A stretch of DNA of 7,989 nucleotides from Thermoanaerobaculia bacterium (GTDB lineage: Bacteria; Acidobacteriota; Thermoanaerobaculia; Multivoradales; UBA5704), in contig JAICSG010000158.1 of NCBI GenBank assembly GCA_025937035.1, positions 1 through 7,989 on the forward strand, read 5' to 3'. The first letter of the stretch is position 1, and every line of letters starts with the position of its first letter. The position numbers and the translations under genes are program-made. Positions 1-7,623 of this stretch are shown here, piece by piece. Below the pieces are notes generated by a model. It had not been told where the DNA came from, did no database searches, and saw nothing but the letters and a program-made list of their open reading frames with translations.

Positions 1-2665
<2,665 letters not shown>

Positions 2666-2671
2666 AGCAGG

Positions 2672-2700
2672 AGGTTAGGCATTAACGGGGCGTAAATCAA
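2672..2700 (-). promoter_or_regulatory. Candidate dnaE2 promoter (leaderless geometry)
   Basis: Read on the minus strand, TTGATT (2700-2695) is followed by exactly 17 bases and then TAACCT (2677-2672), a plausible -35/-10 pair of moderate quality. Only six bases separate the -10 from the ATG at 2665, so transcription would start at or next to the start codon. The region upstream of the ATG is CCTCCTGCT, with no purine-rich ribosome-binding site, which fits a leaderless mRNA. Both elements lie just downstream of the terminator of the preceding gene. The -10 match is only partial, so this is inference. Confidence 0.45.
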
Positions 2701-2734
2701 GAGGAAAGAAAAGGGCGGCCGCGAAGGGCCGCCC
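2701..2734 (-). terminator. Rho-independent terminator of the beta-propeller gene
   Basis: On the minus strand, a perfect 8-bp stem GGGCGGCC/GGCCGCCC (2734-2727 and 2720-2713) encloses the 6-nt loop CTTCGC. It is followed directly by the T-rich run TTTTCTTTCCTC (2712-2701). It begins 15 bases after the TAA of the propeller gene. It should insulate dnaE2 from read-through, making dnaE2 the first gene of its own unit. Confidence 0.88.
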
Positions 2735-2749
2735 GATCCGGGGTGATGC

Positions 2750-4483
2750 TTACTGGCCGACCACGAACAGGTGGCCGGCGTTCTGGGTGTAGATCTTGCC
2801 GTCAGCGCCGATCGACAGCGGGGTGTAGGCGGCGCCGATCGCGAGCTGCAGGAAGATGTGCTCGCGCAGCGTGCCGTCACGCTGGACGACGTAGAGGTTG
2901 CCATCCTCGCTGTTGTTGTAGACGTTGCCGTTGGCGTCGATGGCCGGCGCGTTGACGCAGAACTCGAAGCCGCGCGGGTGGTCGTTGACGCAGCTGACGT
3001 TGCCGCTGGCGTCGCGGCTGCAGCTCAGCGGGTTCAGGTTCTGCCAGCGCGACTCGATCTGGAGGTCTTTGGTGAGCCAGGTGATGTAGTAGGCCTCGGG
3101 ATAGCTCGGGTCGTTGGCCGTGCGGTCGTCCGACGGGCACCACGCCGGGTCGTTGCAGTAGGAGCCGAGGTCATCGCCGTACTGGTTGTCCTTGGTGGCC
3201 AGGGAGTAGGTGCCGTCGTGCACGTAGAGCCCCGGGGTGTCGTCCCAGCCGAAGGGGTAGGCGGCGAGGAACTGGCCCGTGGAGCTGAACTTCATGATGT
3301 GCCCCTGGTCCCAGTTGAAGCGGGTGAAAGCGCCGTAGAAGACGCTGCCGTCCGGCGCGACCACCGGGGAGGCGGTGTTGTCGTCGATCACGCGGCCGGC
3401 GCCCGGGCGGTTCTGCGCCGGGTCATAGCCGGTGGTGGCGCCCGCGCGGCAGCCGCCCGGCGTGCCGTTGGGGGGCAGGGTAACGTTGCAGCCGGTCATC
3501 AGCCGGTCGCGCAGCGAGGTGTGCCACTTGGGCGACAGGTCGGGATTGGCGGCGATGATGTAGGCCTCGCGGCTCCACAGGTGGGCGACGCTGACCAGGT
3601 AGATGGTGCCGTCGGGACCGACCGCCGGAGCGGCGTTGAGGGGCGCGCGCTGGGTGCCGCACTGCACCGTGCCGGGCACGGCGTCCGGCGTCGGCGGCCA
3701 GGGGAGCTGGTTGGTGTTGAAGACGCCCAGGCACTTGTCGTTGGCGCCCGGGGCGCCCTGGGTCAGCGAGGTGATGGTAGCGGTCTGGAAGGTGCCGTTG
3801 GGGGCGACCTTGACCAGCCACGAGCCGACCACGTCGGCGTTCCACGCCTGCCCGTGCACGAATTCGTCGACCGTGTAGTAGACGTTGCCGGCGCCGTCCG
3901 CCACCAGGGGGCTGACCGTGAAGGTGTCACGGTCGAGGGTCGCGCCGAAGGGCGAGATGCGCGTGCCGGCGCCGTTCGACTTGTTGACCTTGAAGATCGA
4001 GCCGCCGGCGCCCGGAACGTAGACGGAGTTGCCGGCCAGCACGGCGTGGAAGACGGGCTCCCATCCCGGACCGTTGGTGAGGCTGCCATAGGGGGCCGGC
4101 TTCCAGTCGCTCTGGAAGCTCCACACCGTCGCCAGGTTGCCATTCTTCCACTGCAGCCGCTTCTCGTTCCAGATCTGGGTCTCCCAGTGATCCAGGCTGG
4201 TGTAGGTGCCGCTCTTGAACTCCATGTAGACGTTGTTGCCGTCGACCAGCGGCACCTGATAGTGCGCGAGCAGGTCGCCGCCGGCCAGCGGATCGGCCTG
4301 CTCCTGGGGGACGAACGGATCGTAGATGACGTCGGCCAGGATGCGGCTGGCCGTCTGACCGACCGCGGTCGTCGAGCCGGTGTGCTGCGCGTTGCGCCCC
4401 CACTGCGGCCAGTCCTGCGCCGAGGCCGAGAGCCCCGCGGCAAGAAGCAGTACCCCGAAAAACACGTAAACAAGTCTCTTCAT
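2750..4483 (-). CDS. Secreted PQQ-type beta-propeller repeat protein
   Basis: This 577-residue exported protein has a typical signal peptide: MKR, then a hydrophobic stretch VYVFFGVLLLAAGLSA, then likely cleavage after ASA at 22. The mature protein opens with WPQWGRN..HTG (25-36), a motif common at the start of PQQ-like/BamB-like propellers. Blade-like repeats of the form (A/S/T)P-x-hydrophobic...(D/N)G-x-(I/V)Y recur near 191-202, 285-296, 371-382, 511-522 and 554-565. Nine cysteines lie at 251-509, and all are in the mature chain, so disulfides are plausible. I see no enzyme signature; ligand and partners are unknown, and a scaffold, sensor or surface protein is possible. The ATG at 4483 has AGGAGG six bases upstream. 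An in-frame extension to 4552 exists, but it would bury that site inside the gene and hide the signal peptide. It has its own promoter and terminator, so it is monocistronic. Confidence 0.87.
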   Translation of the reverse strand: MKRLVYVFFGVLLLAAGLSASAQDWPQWGRNAQHTGSTTAVGQTASRILADVIYDPFVPQEQADPLAGGDLLAHYQVPLVDGNNVYMEFKSGTYTSLDHWETQIWNEKRLQWKNGNLATVWSFQSDWKPAPYGSLTNGPGWEPVFHAVLAGNSVYVPGAGGSIFKVNKSNGAGTRISPFGATLDRDTFTVSPLVADGAGNVYYTVDEFVHGQAWNADVVGSWLVKVAPNGTFQTATITSLTQGAPGANDKCLGVFNTNQLPWPPTPDAVPGTVQCGTQRAPLNAAPAVGPDGTIYLVSVAHLWSREAYIIAANPDLSPKWHTSLRDRLMTGCNVTLPPNGTPGGCRAGATTGYDPAQNRPGAGRVIDDNTASPVVAPDGSVFYGAFTRFNWDQGHIMKFSSTGQFLAAYPFGWDDTPGLYVHDGTYSLATKDNQYGDDLGSYCNDPAWCPSDDRTANDPSYPEAYYITWLTKDLQIESRWQNLNPLSCSRDASGNVSCVNDHPRGFEFCVNAPAIDANGNVYNNSEDGNLYVVQRDGTLREHIFLQLAIGAAYTPLSIGADGKIYTQNAGHLFVVGQ

Positions 4484-4661
4484 AACATGCCTCCTAAGGC
4501 CCAGCATTCTCACTGGGCAGAAACCCGATAATAGAAAAGGGAAAAATGGCAATATAAAACGATCAGATGATCGCCGGCAGACGAAGTTGAAAGGCGCCGG
4601 GCGCCGTAATGGACGACCGAATCAGGAGTCATGTTTGATGGTTCTGGATCAGGTGAAGCTA
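4484..4661 (-). other. Long structured 5' leader of the beta-propeller gene
   Basis: About 178 nt separate the predicted transcription start from the ATG at 4483. The stretch is much richer in A/T than the genes on either side. On the minus strand it holds a small GGCGC-CCG-GCGCC hairpin (4605-4593). Next is a near-perfect dyad CGATCA-TC-TGATCG (4573-4560) followed by a T-rich run. A hairpin GCCCAG/CTGGGC with an 8-nt loop (4518-4499) ends three bases before AGGAGG. I do not recognise a known riboswitch class. Confidence 0.4.
4499..4518 (-). promoter_or_regulatory. Hairpin immediately upstream of the Shine-Dalgarno
   Basis: GCCCAG and CTGGGC form a perfect 6-bp stem around the loop TGAGAATG. 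The stem ends three bases before AGGAGG (4495-4490) of the propeller gene. This position could affect ribosome access or protect the message from decay. The stem is short and could be chance. Confidence 0.4.
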
Positions 4662-4667
4662 CGGGGC

Positions 4668-4696
4668 AGATTACGCCCCTGAGGGTGGGCTGTCAA
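4668..4696 (-). promoter_or_regulatory. Sigma70-type promoter of the beta-propeller gene
   Basis: On the minus strand a perfect consensus -35 TTGACA (4696-4691) is followed by 17 bases and then TAATCT (4673-4668) as the -10. Transcription would begin near 4661. The -10 lies inside an inverted repeat GGGGC-N7-GCCCC (4679-4663), a possible operator. The only downstream gene on this strand is the propeller gene. Confidence 0.72.
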
Positions 4697-4757
4697 GCGA
4701 TCACCGGGCTTCTGTGCACAGACCACTGCTGAAGACGGTGGAACGCTGAATCAGAGG

Positions 4758-4781
4758 CCCCGGGCCGTTGCGGACCCGGGG
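4758..4781 (-). terminator. Hairpin terminator candidate after the STAS-like gene
   Basis: On the minus strand, CCCCGGG-T-CCG-CAA-CGG-CCCGGGG folds into a 10-bp stem with one bulged T and a 3-nt loop. It begins 17 bases after the TGA of the STAS-like gene. It is very stable but is followed by CCTCTGATTC rather than a clean U tract, so it could be a weak intrinsic terminator or an mRNA 3' stabiliser. Confidence 0.55.
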
Positions 4782-4798
4782 TGCCGGCATCCAGATCG

Positions 4799-5233
4799 TC
4801 AGGCCGCGGCTTCGCCGCTCACCTGCTGGCGCCGCTTCTCGTACCAGGCGTACGCCTCCTCTTCCGTCTCCACGAAGACGAGCGGGTTGGCCTCGGGGCC
4901 GCGGCGGAAAAGGTTGGCGGCGGTCAGCAGCAGGCGGGCGAGGACCTTGGCGCGCAGAGGAGCGTTCTTGACCACCGTGCCGCGGAGGGGGAGGAGCTTG
5001 ACGGTCTCCGACGCCTCCTTGCGGACCGCCGGGGGAAGGTCCTCGAGATCCGACAGGTCGATGAGGTAAAAGAAGTAGGGGACGTCCTTCCCATACTCCA
5101 GGTGGGCCTCGTTGATCTGCCGGCACTCTTCGAGCGTTACCTTGCCCCGGAGTGTCAGACGGCAGATGTCCGGCGTCTCCAGCGCCGTCCACTGCTGCCC
5201 ACAGTCGTGCTTCTTGAGAAACTCTGCGGCCAT
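4799..5233 (-). CDS. Small STAS/SpoIIAA-like domain protein
   Basis: This 144-residue cytosolic protein has no signal peptide or membrane segment. Its pattern fits the SpoIIAA-like/STAS fold seen in many small bacterial proteins: a strand ICRLTLRGKVT (23-33), a helix, then FFYLIDLSDLEDLPPAVRKEA (54-74) with the central IDLS turn. A VVKNAPL segment (87-93) follows, then a helix RAKVLARLLLTAANLF and a closing PLVFVETEEEAYAWYEKRR (117-135), like the usual 'vrvF.sreeAlaWL' ending. Such proteins are often partners in regulation, but no partner is encoded here, so its role is unknown. The ATG at 5233 has AGGAGG seven bases upstream. The frame stays open to 5464, but that part runs through the promoter and the preceding gene's end and reads as low-complexity arginine/proline. 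It appears monocistronic. Confidence 0.8.
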   Translation of the reverse strand: MAAEFLKKHDCGQQWTALETPDICRLTLRGKVTLEECRQINEAHLEYGKDVPYFFYLIDLSDLEDLPPAVRKEASETVKLLPLRGTVVKNAPLRAKVLARLLLTAANLFRRGPEANPLVFVETEEEAYAWYEKRRQQVSGEAAA

Positions 5234-5323
5234 CTCAACTCCTCCTCTCAAGGGGACAAGCCCGCGGCTTCGCCACAGCGCGGCATGAGCTTGATTCTGA
5301 GTACCCCAGAAAAAGTGCCCCCG

Positions 5324-5352
5324 ATTATAAGGAGGAGGGAGCGATCGCGCAA
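5324..5352 (-). promoter_or_regulatory. Promoter of the STAS-like gene
   Basis: On the minus strand, a perfect consensus -10 TATAAT (5329-5324) lies 17 bases after TTGCGC (5352-5347), a partial -35 match. Transcription would start near 5317, leaving a leader of about 84 nt before the ATG at 5233. This argues that the STAS-like gene is transcribed separately from the M23/DUF2892 pair upstream. Confidence 0.68.
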
Positions 5353-5367
5353 TCAGCGCCCGATTTT

Positions 5368-5382
5368 GGGCCCCGCGGGCCC
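5368..5382 (-). terminator. Weak GC-rich hairpin after the DUF2892 gene
   Basis: GGGCCC-GCG-GGGCCC forms a 6-bp stem with a 3-nt loop a few bases after the TGA of the DUF2892 gene. What follows is AAAATCGGG, not a T run, so it lacks the second half of an intrinsic terminator. It might act only with Rho, or not at all. Confidence 0.28.
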
Positions 5383-5387
5383 CCCGG

Positions 5388-5795
5388 TCATCCGACCCGG
5401 GTAGGGGTGAACGACGGGGGGTCGCTGGCAGGGAAGGACGCGACCGACGCCTCCTCGACGACATCGCGCTCTCCGGGCTTGACGAGCCGCGCCCCCTCGG
5501 GGAGCGGCCACTTGCCCCGGAAGCTCTTGCCGGAGCCCTCGCCCCGCTTCGCGCCTTCGCGCTTGCCGGAGAGCGGCCGCGCCCAGTCGTCCGGGAGGTC
5601 CGCGGTGCTCAACCCCAGCGCTCCATAGGCAGGGCAATGGCCGGTGGCGCCCCGGAACAGCAGCACCGCGGCGCTGGCCGCGAGCGCGCCCGAGAGCGGT
5701 GAAAGTCGACGCTCACGCCCCAGGGTCCAGGCGGCGAGAGCGCCGCCTCCCAGGAGCGAGACCCAGCGTTCGAGATTGGCTACGTTCTTTTCCAT
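5388..5795 (-). CDS. Small inner-membrane protein: YgaP-like (DUF2892) domain plus SFPASDPPS tail
   Basis: This 135-residue protein begins NVANLERWVSLLGGGALAAW (4-23), with a second hydrophobic segment at 33-49 and then FRGATGHCPAYGALGLST (47-64). That is the usual order of the DUF2892/YgaP-like two-helix membrane domain, including its conserved Cys54. In E. coli YgaP this domain is fused to a rhodanese; none is present here. The second half (70-112) is charged and probably disordered. It ends with DVVEEASVASFPASDPPSF (111-129), a short C-terminal motif I recognise from many unrelated small bacterial proteins, function unknown. ATG 5795 has AAGGAGG five bases upstream. It follows the M23 lipoprotein gene by 46 nt on the same strand with no obvious promoter or terminator between, so they are probably co-transcribed. 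Function unknown; a membrane or stress-related role is inference. Confidence 0.82.
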   Translation of the reverse strand: MEKNVANLERWVSLLGGGALAAWTLGRERRLSPLSGALAASAAVLLFRGATGHCPAYGALGLSTADLPDDWARPLSGKREGAKRGEGSGKSFRGKWPLPEGARLVKPGERDVVEEASVASFPASDPPSFTPTRVG

Positions 5796-5841
5796 GCGGT
5801 CCTCCTTGAAAGCGGGAAGATCGCAAGGGGTATGCCAGGAG

Positions 5842-6405
5842 CTATTTCGCCGCCGTCTGCATCTCCGCCTGCATGGAGAACGGCTGGCTGTTCTTGAGGT
5901 AGGTGTACGGGTTGACCGCCCGTCCGGAGGGCTCGTAGATGCCGTAGTGGAGATGGGTGGAGGAGATCGCGGCGTTGCCGGAGTTGCCGACGTAGCCGAT
6001 GACCTCGCCGGGCTCGACCCAGTCGCCGGCCTCCTGGAGGCCGAAGTCCTCGAGGTGCGCGTAGTAGAGGCGGTAGCCGCCCGGCCCCGTGACCGTCACC
6101 ACCTGGCCGCCGAGCCCCTTCATCCCCTTGAAGTCGATGATCCCCGCGGTCGCGCTGCGCACCGGCGTGTTGCGCGGCGCGAAGATGTCGATCCCCTTGT
6201 GATGCCGGCCGCCGTCCCGCGCGTAGCCCCAGGTGTTCTGCAGGTGGCTCGCGGTGACGCCGTCGACCGGGATCGGCAGCGTGCGTGGAAGCTCTTCCTG
6301 GAGAAGGGTGTTGTAGCGGGTGTTGTACCGGATGGCCGCTTCGCGGCAGCCCGCGAGCGAGAGGGCGACGAGCAAGGCGAGACCGAGGAGACGCGGACGA
6401 GCCAT
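5842..6405 (-). CDS. M23 family (LytM-type) metallopeptidase lipoprotein
   Basis: This 187-residue protein is a predicted zinc peptidoglycan endopeptidase anchored by lipid. Its signal peptide ends in the lipobox LSLAGC (Cys20). Arginine at +2 does not suggest inner-membrane retention, so outer-membrane sorting is likely. The M23 domain spans about 54-172 and has the complete site: H69 and D73 in GRHHKGIDIFAP, H117 in YYAHL, and H151/H153 in STHLHYGI. By family rules H69, D73 and H153 bind zinc, and H117 and H151 assist catalysis. An intact site argues for a working enzyme rather than an EnvC-type activator. RYNTRYNT (26-33) is a small tandem duplication just after the anchor. ATG 6405 has GGAGG five bases upstream; a TTG start at 6417 is possible in frame but would overlap that site. 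It leads a probable operon with the DUF2892 gene and is divergent from the metalloprotease at 6571. Confidence 0.93.
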   Translation of the reverse strand: MARPRLLGLALLVALSLAGCREAAIRYNTRYNTLLQEELPRTLPIPVDGVTASHLQNTWGYARDGGRHHKGIDIFAPRNTPVRSATAGIIDFKGMKGLGGQVVTVTGPGGYRLYYAHLEDFGLQEAGDWVEPGEVIGYVGNSGNAAISSTHLHYGIYEPSGRAVNPYTYLKNSQPFSMQAEMQTAAK

Positions 6406-6541
6406 CTTCACCTCCAAGCCAGACCTCAGAGGACGCTGCCCGCGGGGACGGGCCTCATCCGGAATTCAGGGAGCCGAGTTGCGAGAGGACCGAAGCCTAT
6501 CGCCAAACGCGGGCCCTTGGGAAGACCTCACCAGCATTCGT

Positions 6542-6557
6542 GGTTAGGATCTTAACC
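6542..6557. promoter_or_regulatory. 16-bp near-perfect palindrome between divergent genes (operator candidate)
   Basis: GGTTAGGATCTTAACC pairs with itself at every position except one G/T pair. It lies in the 165-bp gap between the divergent M23 and metalloprotease genes, 13 bases before the + strand start at 6571. The centred symmetry and position suggest a binding site for a dimeric regulator. No clean -35/-10 pair was found for either gene in this gap. Confidence 0.42.
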
Positions 6558-6558
6558 C

Positions 6559-6582
6559 AAATACAGAGAAATGTCTCTATTT
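6559..6582 (+). promoter_or_regulatory. Hairpin over the proximal start codon of the metalloprotease gene
   Basis: AAAT-(AC)-AGAGA-AATG-TCTCT-ATTT forms a 9-bp stem with a 2-nt bulge and a 4-nt loop. The loop contains the ATG at 6571. If transcription starts upstream, the hairpin would present or occlude that start. If the true start is the in-frame ATG at 6598, it lies in the leader. Both starts lack a strong Shine-Dalgarno. Confidence 0.35.
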
Positions 6583-7551
6583 GCTAAATATGCTGGAATG
6601 ACAACCCCGCGCACCGCAGCCCTCGTGACCTTGCTGTTCTTTTTGGCAATGGCAAGGCTCTTCGCCCAGCAGCCCCCGCGGATGTTGGTGGAGGCTCCGC
6701 CCAGCCTGGAAGGGACCGCCGCCCAGCTCCGGTCGGTCAGCCCATCGCGCCTGGTGAGCGTGATGCGGCTGGTGGGTCTGAAAGACCCGGGGCCGCCGGT
6801 GCGGGTGATCCTGGCCCCCGAGCAGAGCACGGCCGCCGGGATCGTTCCGCCCTGGGTGTCCGGCTACGCGGTGGGGGAGCAAGGGACGATCGTGCTCCTC
6901 CCCGAGCGCGTCCCCAGCTACCCGGACTCGTCGCTGCAAGACCTTCTCTCTCACGAGATGGCCCACGTGCTGGTGGCGCGGGCGGCGGGCGGGCGTCCGC
7001 TGCCGCGCTGGTTCCACGAGGGGATGGCGATGATCGCCGGCCTCTCCTGGGGATTCGACGACCGCTCCCGGCTGACCCTGGCCCTCCTGGTCGACCGGCC
7101 GGTCTCGCTGGCCGAGCTCGACCAGCGCTTCGCGGGCGGGCAGGGGGAGGTCAACCGCGCCTATGCCATCGCCGGCTCCTTCGTGCGCGACCTCTTCGAC
7201 CGCTACGGCCAGGACGTCGCCGCCCGCATCCTCCAGGGGGTGTCGCGCGGCCTCTCCTTCCCCGACGCTTTCCGCGCCGCTACCGGCGACTCGCTGGCCG
7301 CGGCCGAATCCTCCTTCTGGGACCGCCAGACCTTCTGGTATCGCTGGGTGCCGGTGCTGACCAGCTCCATCACCCTCTGGATGCTCGTCACCCTGCTCGC
7401 CCTCTGGGCCATCAAGCGCCGGCGCGACCGCGACGCCGCCCTCCGGCGGATGTGGGACGAGGAAGACGAGCGCCTCCGCCTGGCGGTGGCGGCTCCGGTG
7501 GAAGTCTCTGAGGTGCCGCGGAAGGATGAGGCGGGGGAGTGGGTGAATTGA
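6571..7551 (+). CDS. Membrane-anchored HExxH metalloprotease (peptidase MA-like)
   Basis: This 326-residue protein has a signal peptide (hydrophobic AALVTLLFFLAMA, likely cleavage near LFA-QQ at 32). A large periplasmic domain carries the zinc site HEMAH (128-132), with E150 in RWFHEGMA as the probable third ligand. That HExxH...(H/x)EGxA spacing is typical of gluzincins of the peptidase-MA type. FVRDLFDRYG (204-213), similar to the 'F..yl...yG' segment of that group, follows. One C-terminal membrane helix (about 259-281) leads to a basic IKRRRDRD stop-transfer and a charged cytosolic tail of about 45 residues. So the catalytic domain should face the periplasm. The start is uncertain: ATG 6571 or the in-frame ATG 6598 (giving MTTPRTAALV), which makes an equally good signal peptide. 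It is divergent from the M23 lipoprotein gene, so a role in envelope maintenance is plausible but inferred. Substrate unknown. Confidence 0.88.
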   Translation: MSLFAKYAGMTTPRTAALVTLLFFLAMARLFAQQPPRMLVEAPPSLEGTAAQLRSVSPSRLVSVMRLVGLKDPGPPVRVILAPEQSTAAGIVPPWVSGYAVGEQGTIVLLPERVPSYPDSSLQDLLSHEMAHVLVARAAGGRPLPRWFHEGMAMIAGLSWGFDDRSRLTLALLVDRPVSLAELDQRFAGGQGEVNRAYAIAGSFVRDLFDRYGQDVAARILQGVSRGLSFPDAFRAATGDSLAAAESSFWDRQTFWYRWVPVLTSSITLWMLVTLLALWAIKRRRDRDAALRRMWDEEDERLRLAVAAPVEVSEVPRKDEAGEWVN

Positions 7552-7554
7552 AGC

Positions 7555-7623
7555 CAGGGACAGCAGAGACAAGGAAGATCCAGCTTTTCTGTCCCTGAGG
7601 TCCCTGTCGACCCTTTTGTCCCT
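7555..7623. repeat. GTCCCT/AGGGAC repeat cluster between convergent genes
   Basis: The 71-bp gap between convergent genes holds AGGGAC (7556-7561) and three GTCCCT copies in opposite orientation (7591-7596, 7600-7605, 7618-7623), plus a degenerate GACCCTTTT. CAGGGACAG (7555-7563) and CTGTCCCTG (7589-7597) are perfect 9-bp inverted arms around 25 nt. The hairpin may serve as a + strand terminator, although its nearest T run (TTTT at 7614-7617) is 16 bases away. The last copy touches the stop codon of the minus-strand gene. It resembles short dispersed intergenic repeats, but whether it recurs in the genome cannot be seen here. Confidence 0.55.

Noticed and set aside
2771..4531. 586-codon open frame on the + strand
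   Set aside because: It mirrors the beta-propeller gene, which has a signal peptide, a ribosome-binding site, a promoter and a terminator on the minus strand. The + translation has biased composition and no start signals.
4484..4552. In-frame N-terminal extension of the propeller protein (MPFFPFLLSG...)
   Set aside because: The AGGAGG at 4495-4490 is correctly placed for ATG 4483, which gives a textbook signal peptide. The extension would translate through that site and the adjacent hairpin.
4510..4632. 40-codon minus-strand ORF in the propeller leader (MTPDSVVHYG..., ending in a hydrophobic stretch)
   Set aside because: It lies wholly inside the predicted leader and could be a leader peptide. 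But there is no Shine-Dalgarno before its ATG, and it shows no run of regulatory codons. I treat it as chance unless it is conserved.
5234..5464. N-terminal extension of the STAS-like protein
   Set aside because: It covers the TATAAT promoter and overlaps the end of the DUF2892 gene. Its translation is low-complexity, while ATG 5233 has a strong ribosome-binding site.
5644..6555. 303-codon + strand frame over the DUF2892 and M23 genes
   Set aside because: It is the reverse of two recognisable genes, with arginine-rich composition at its start and no conserved motif.
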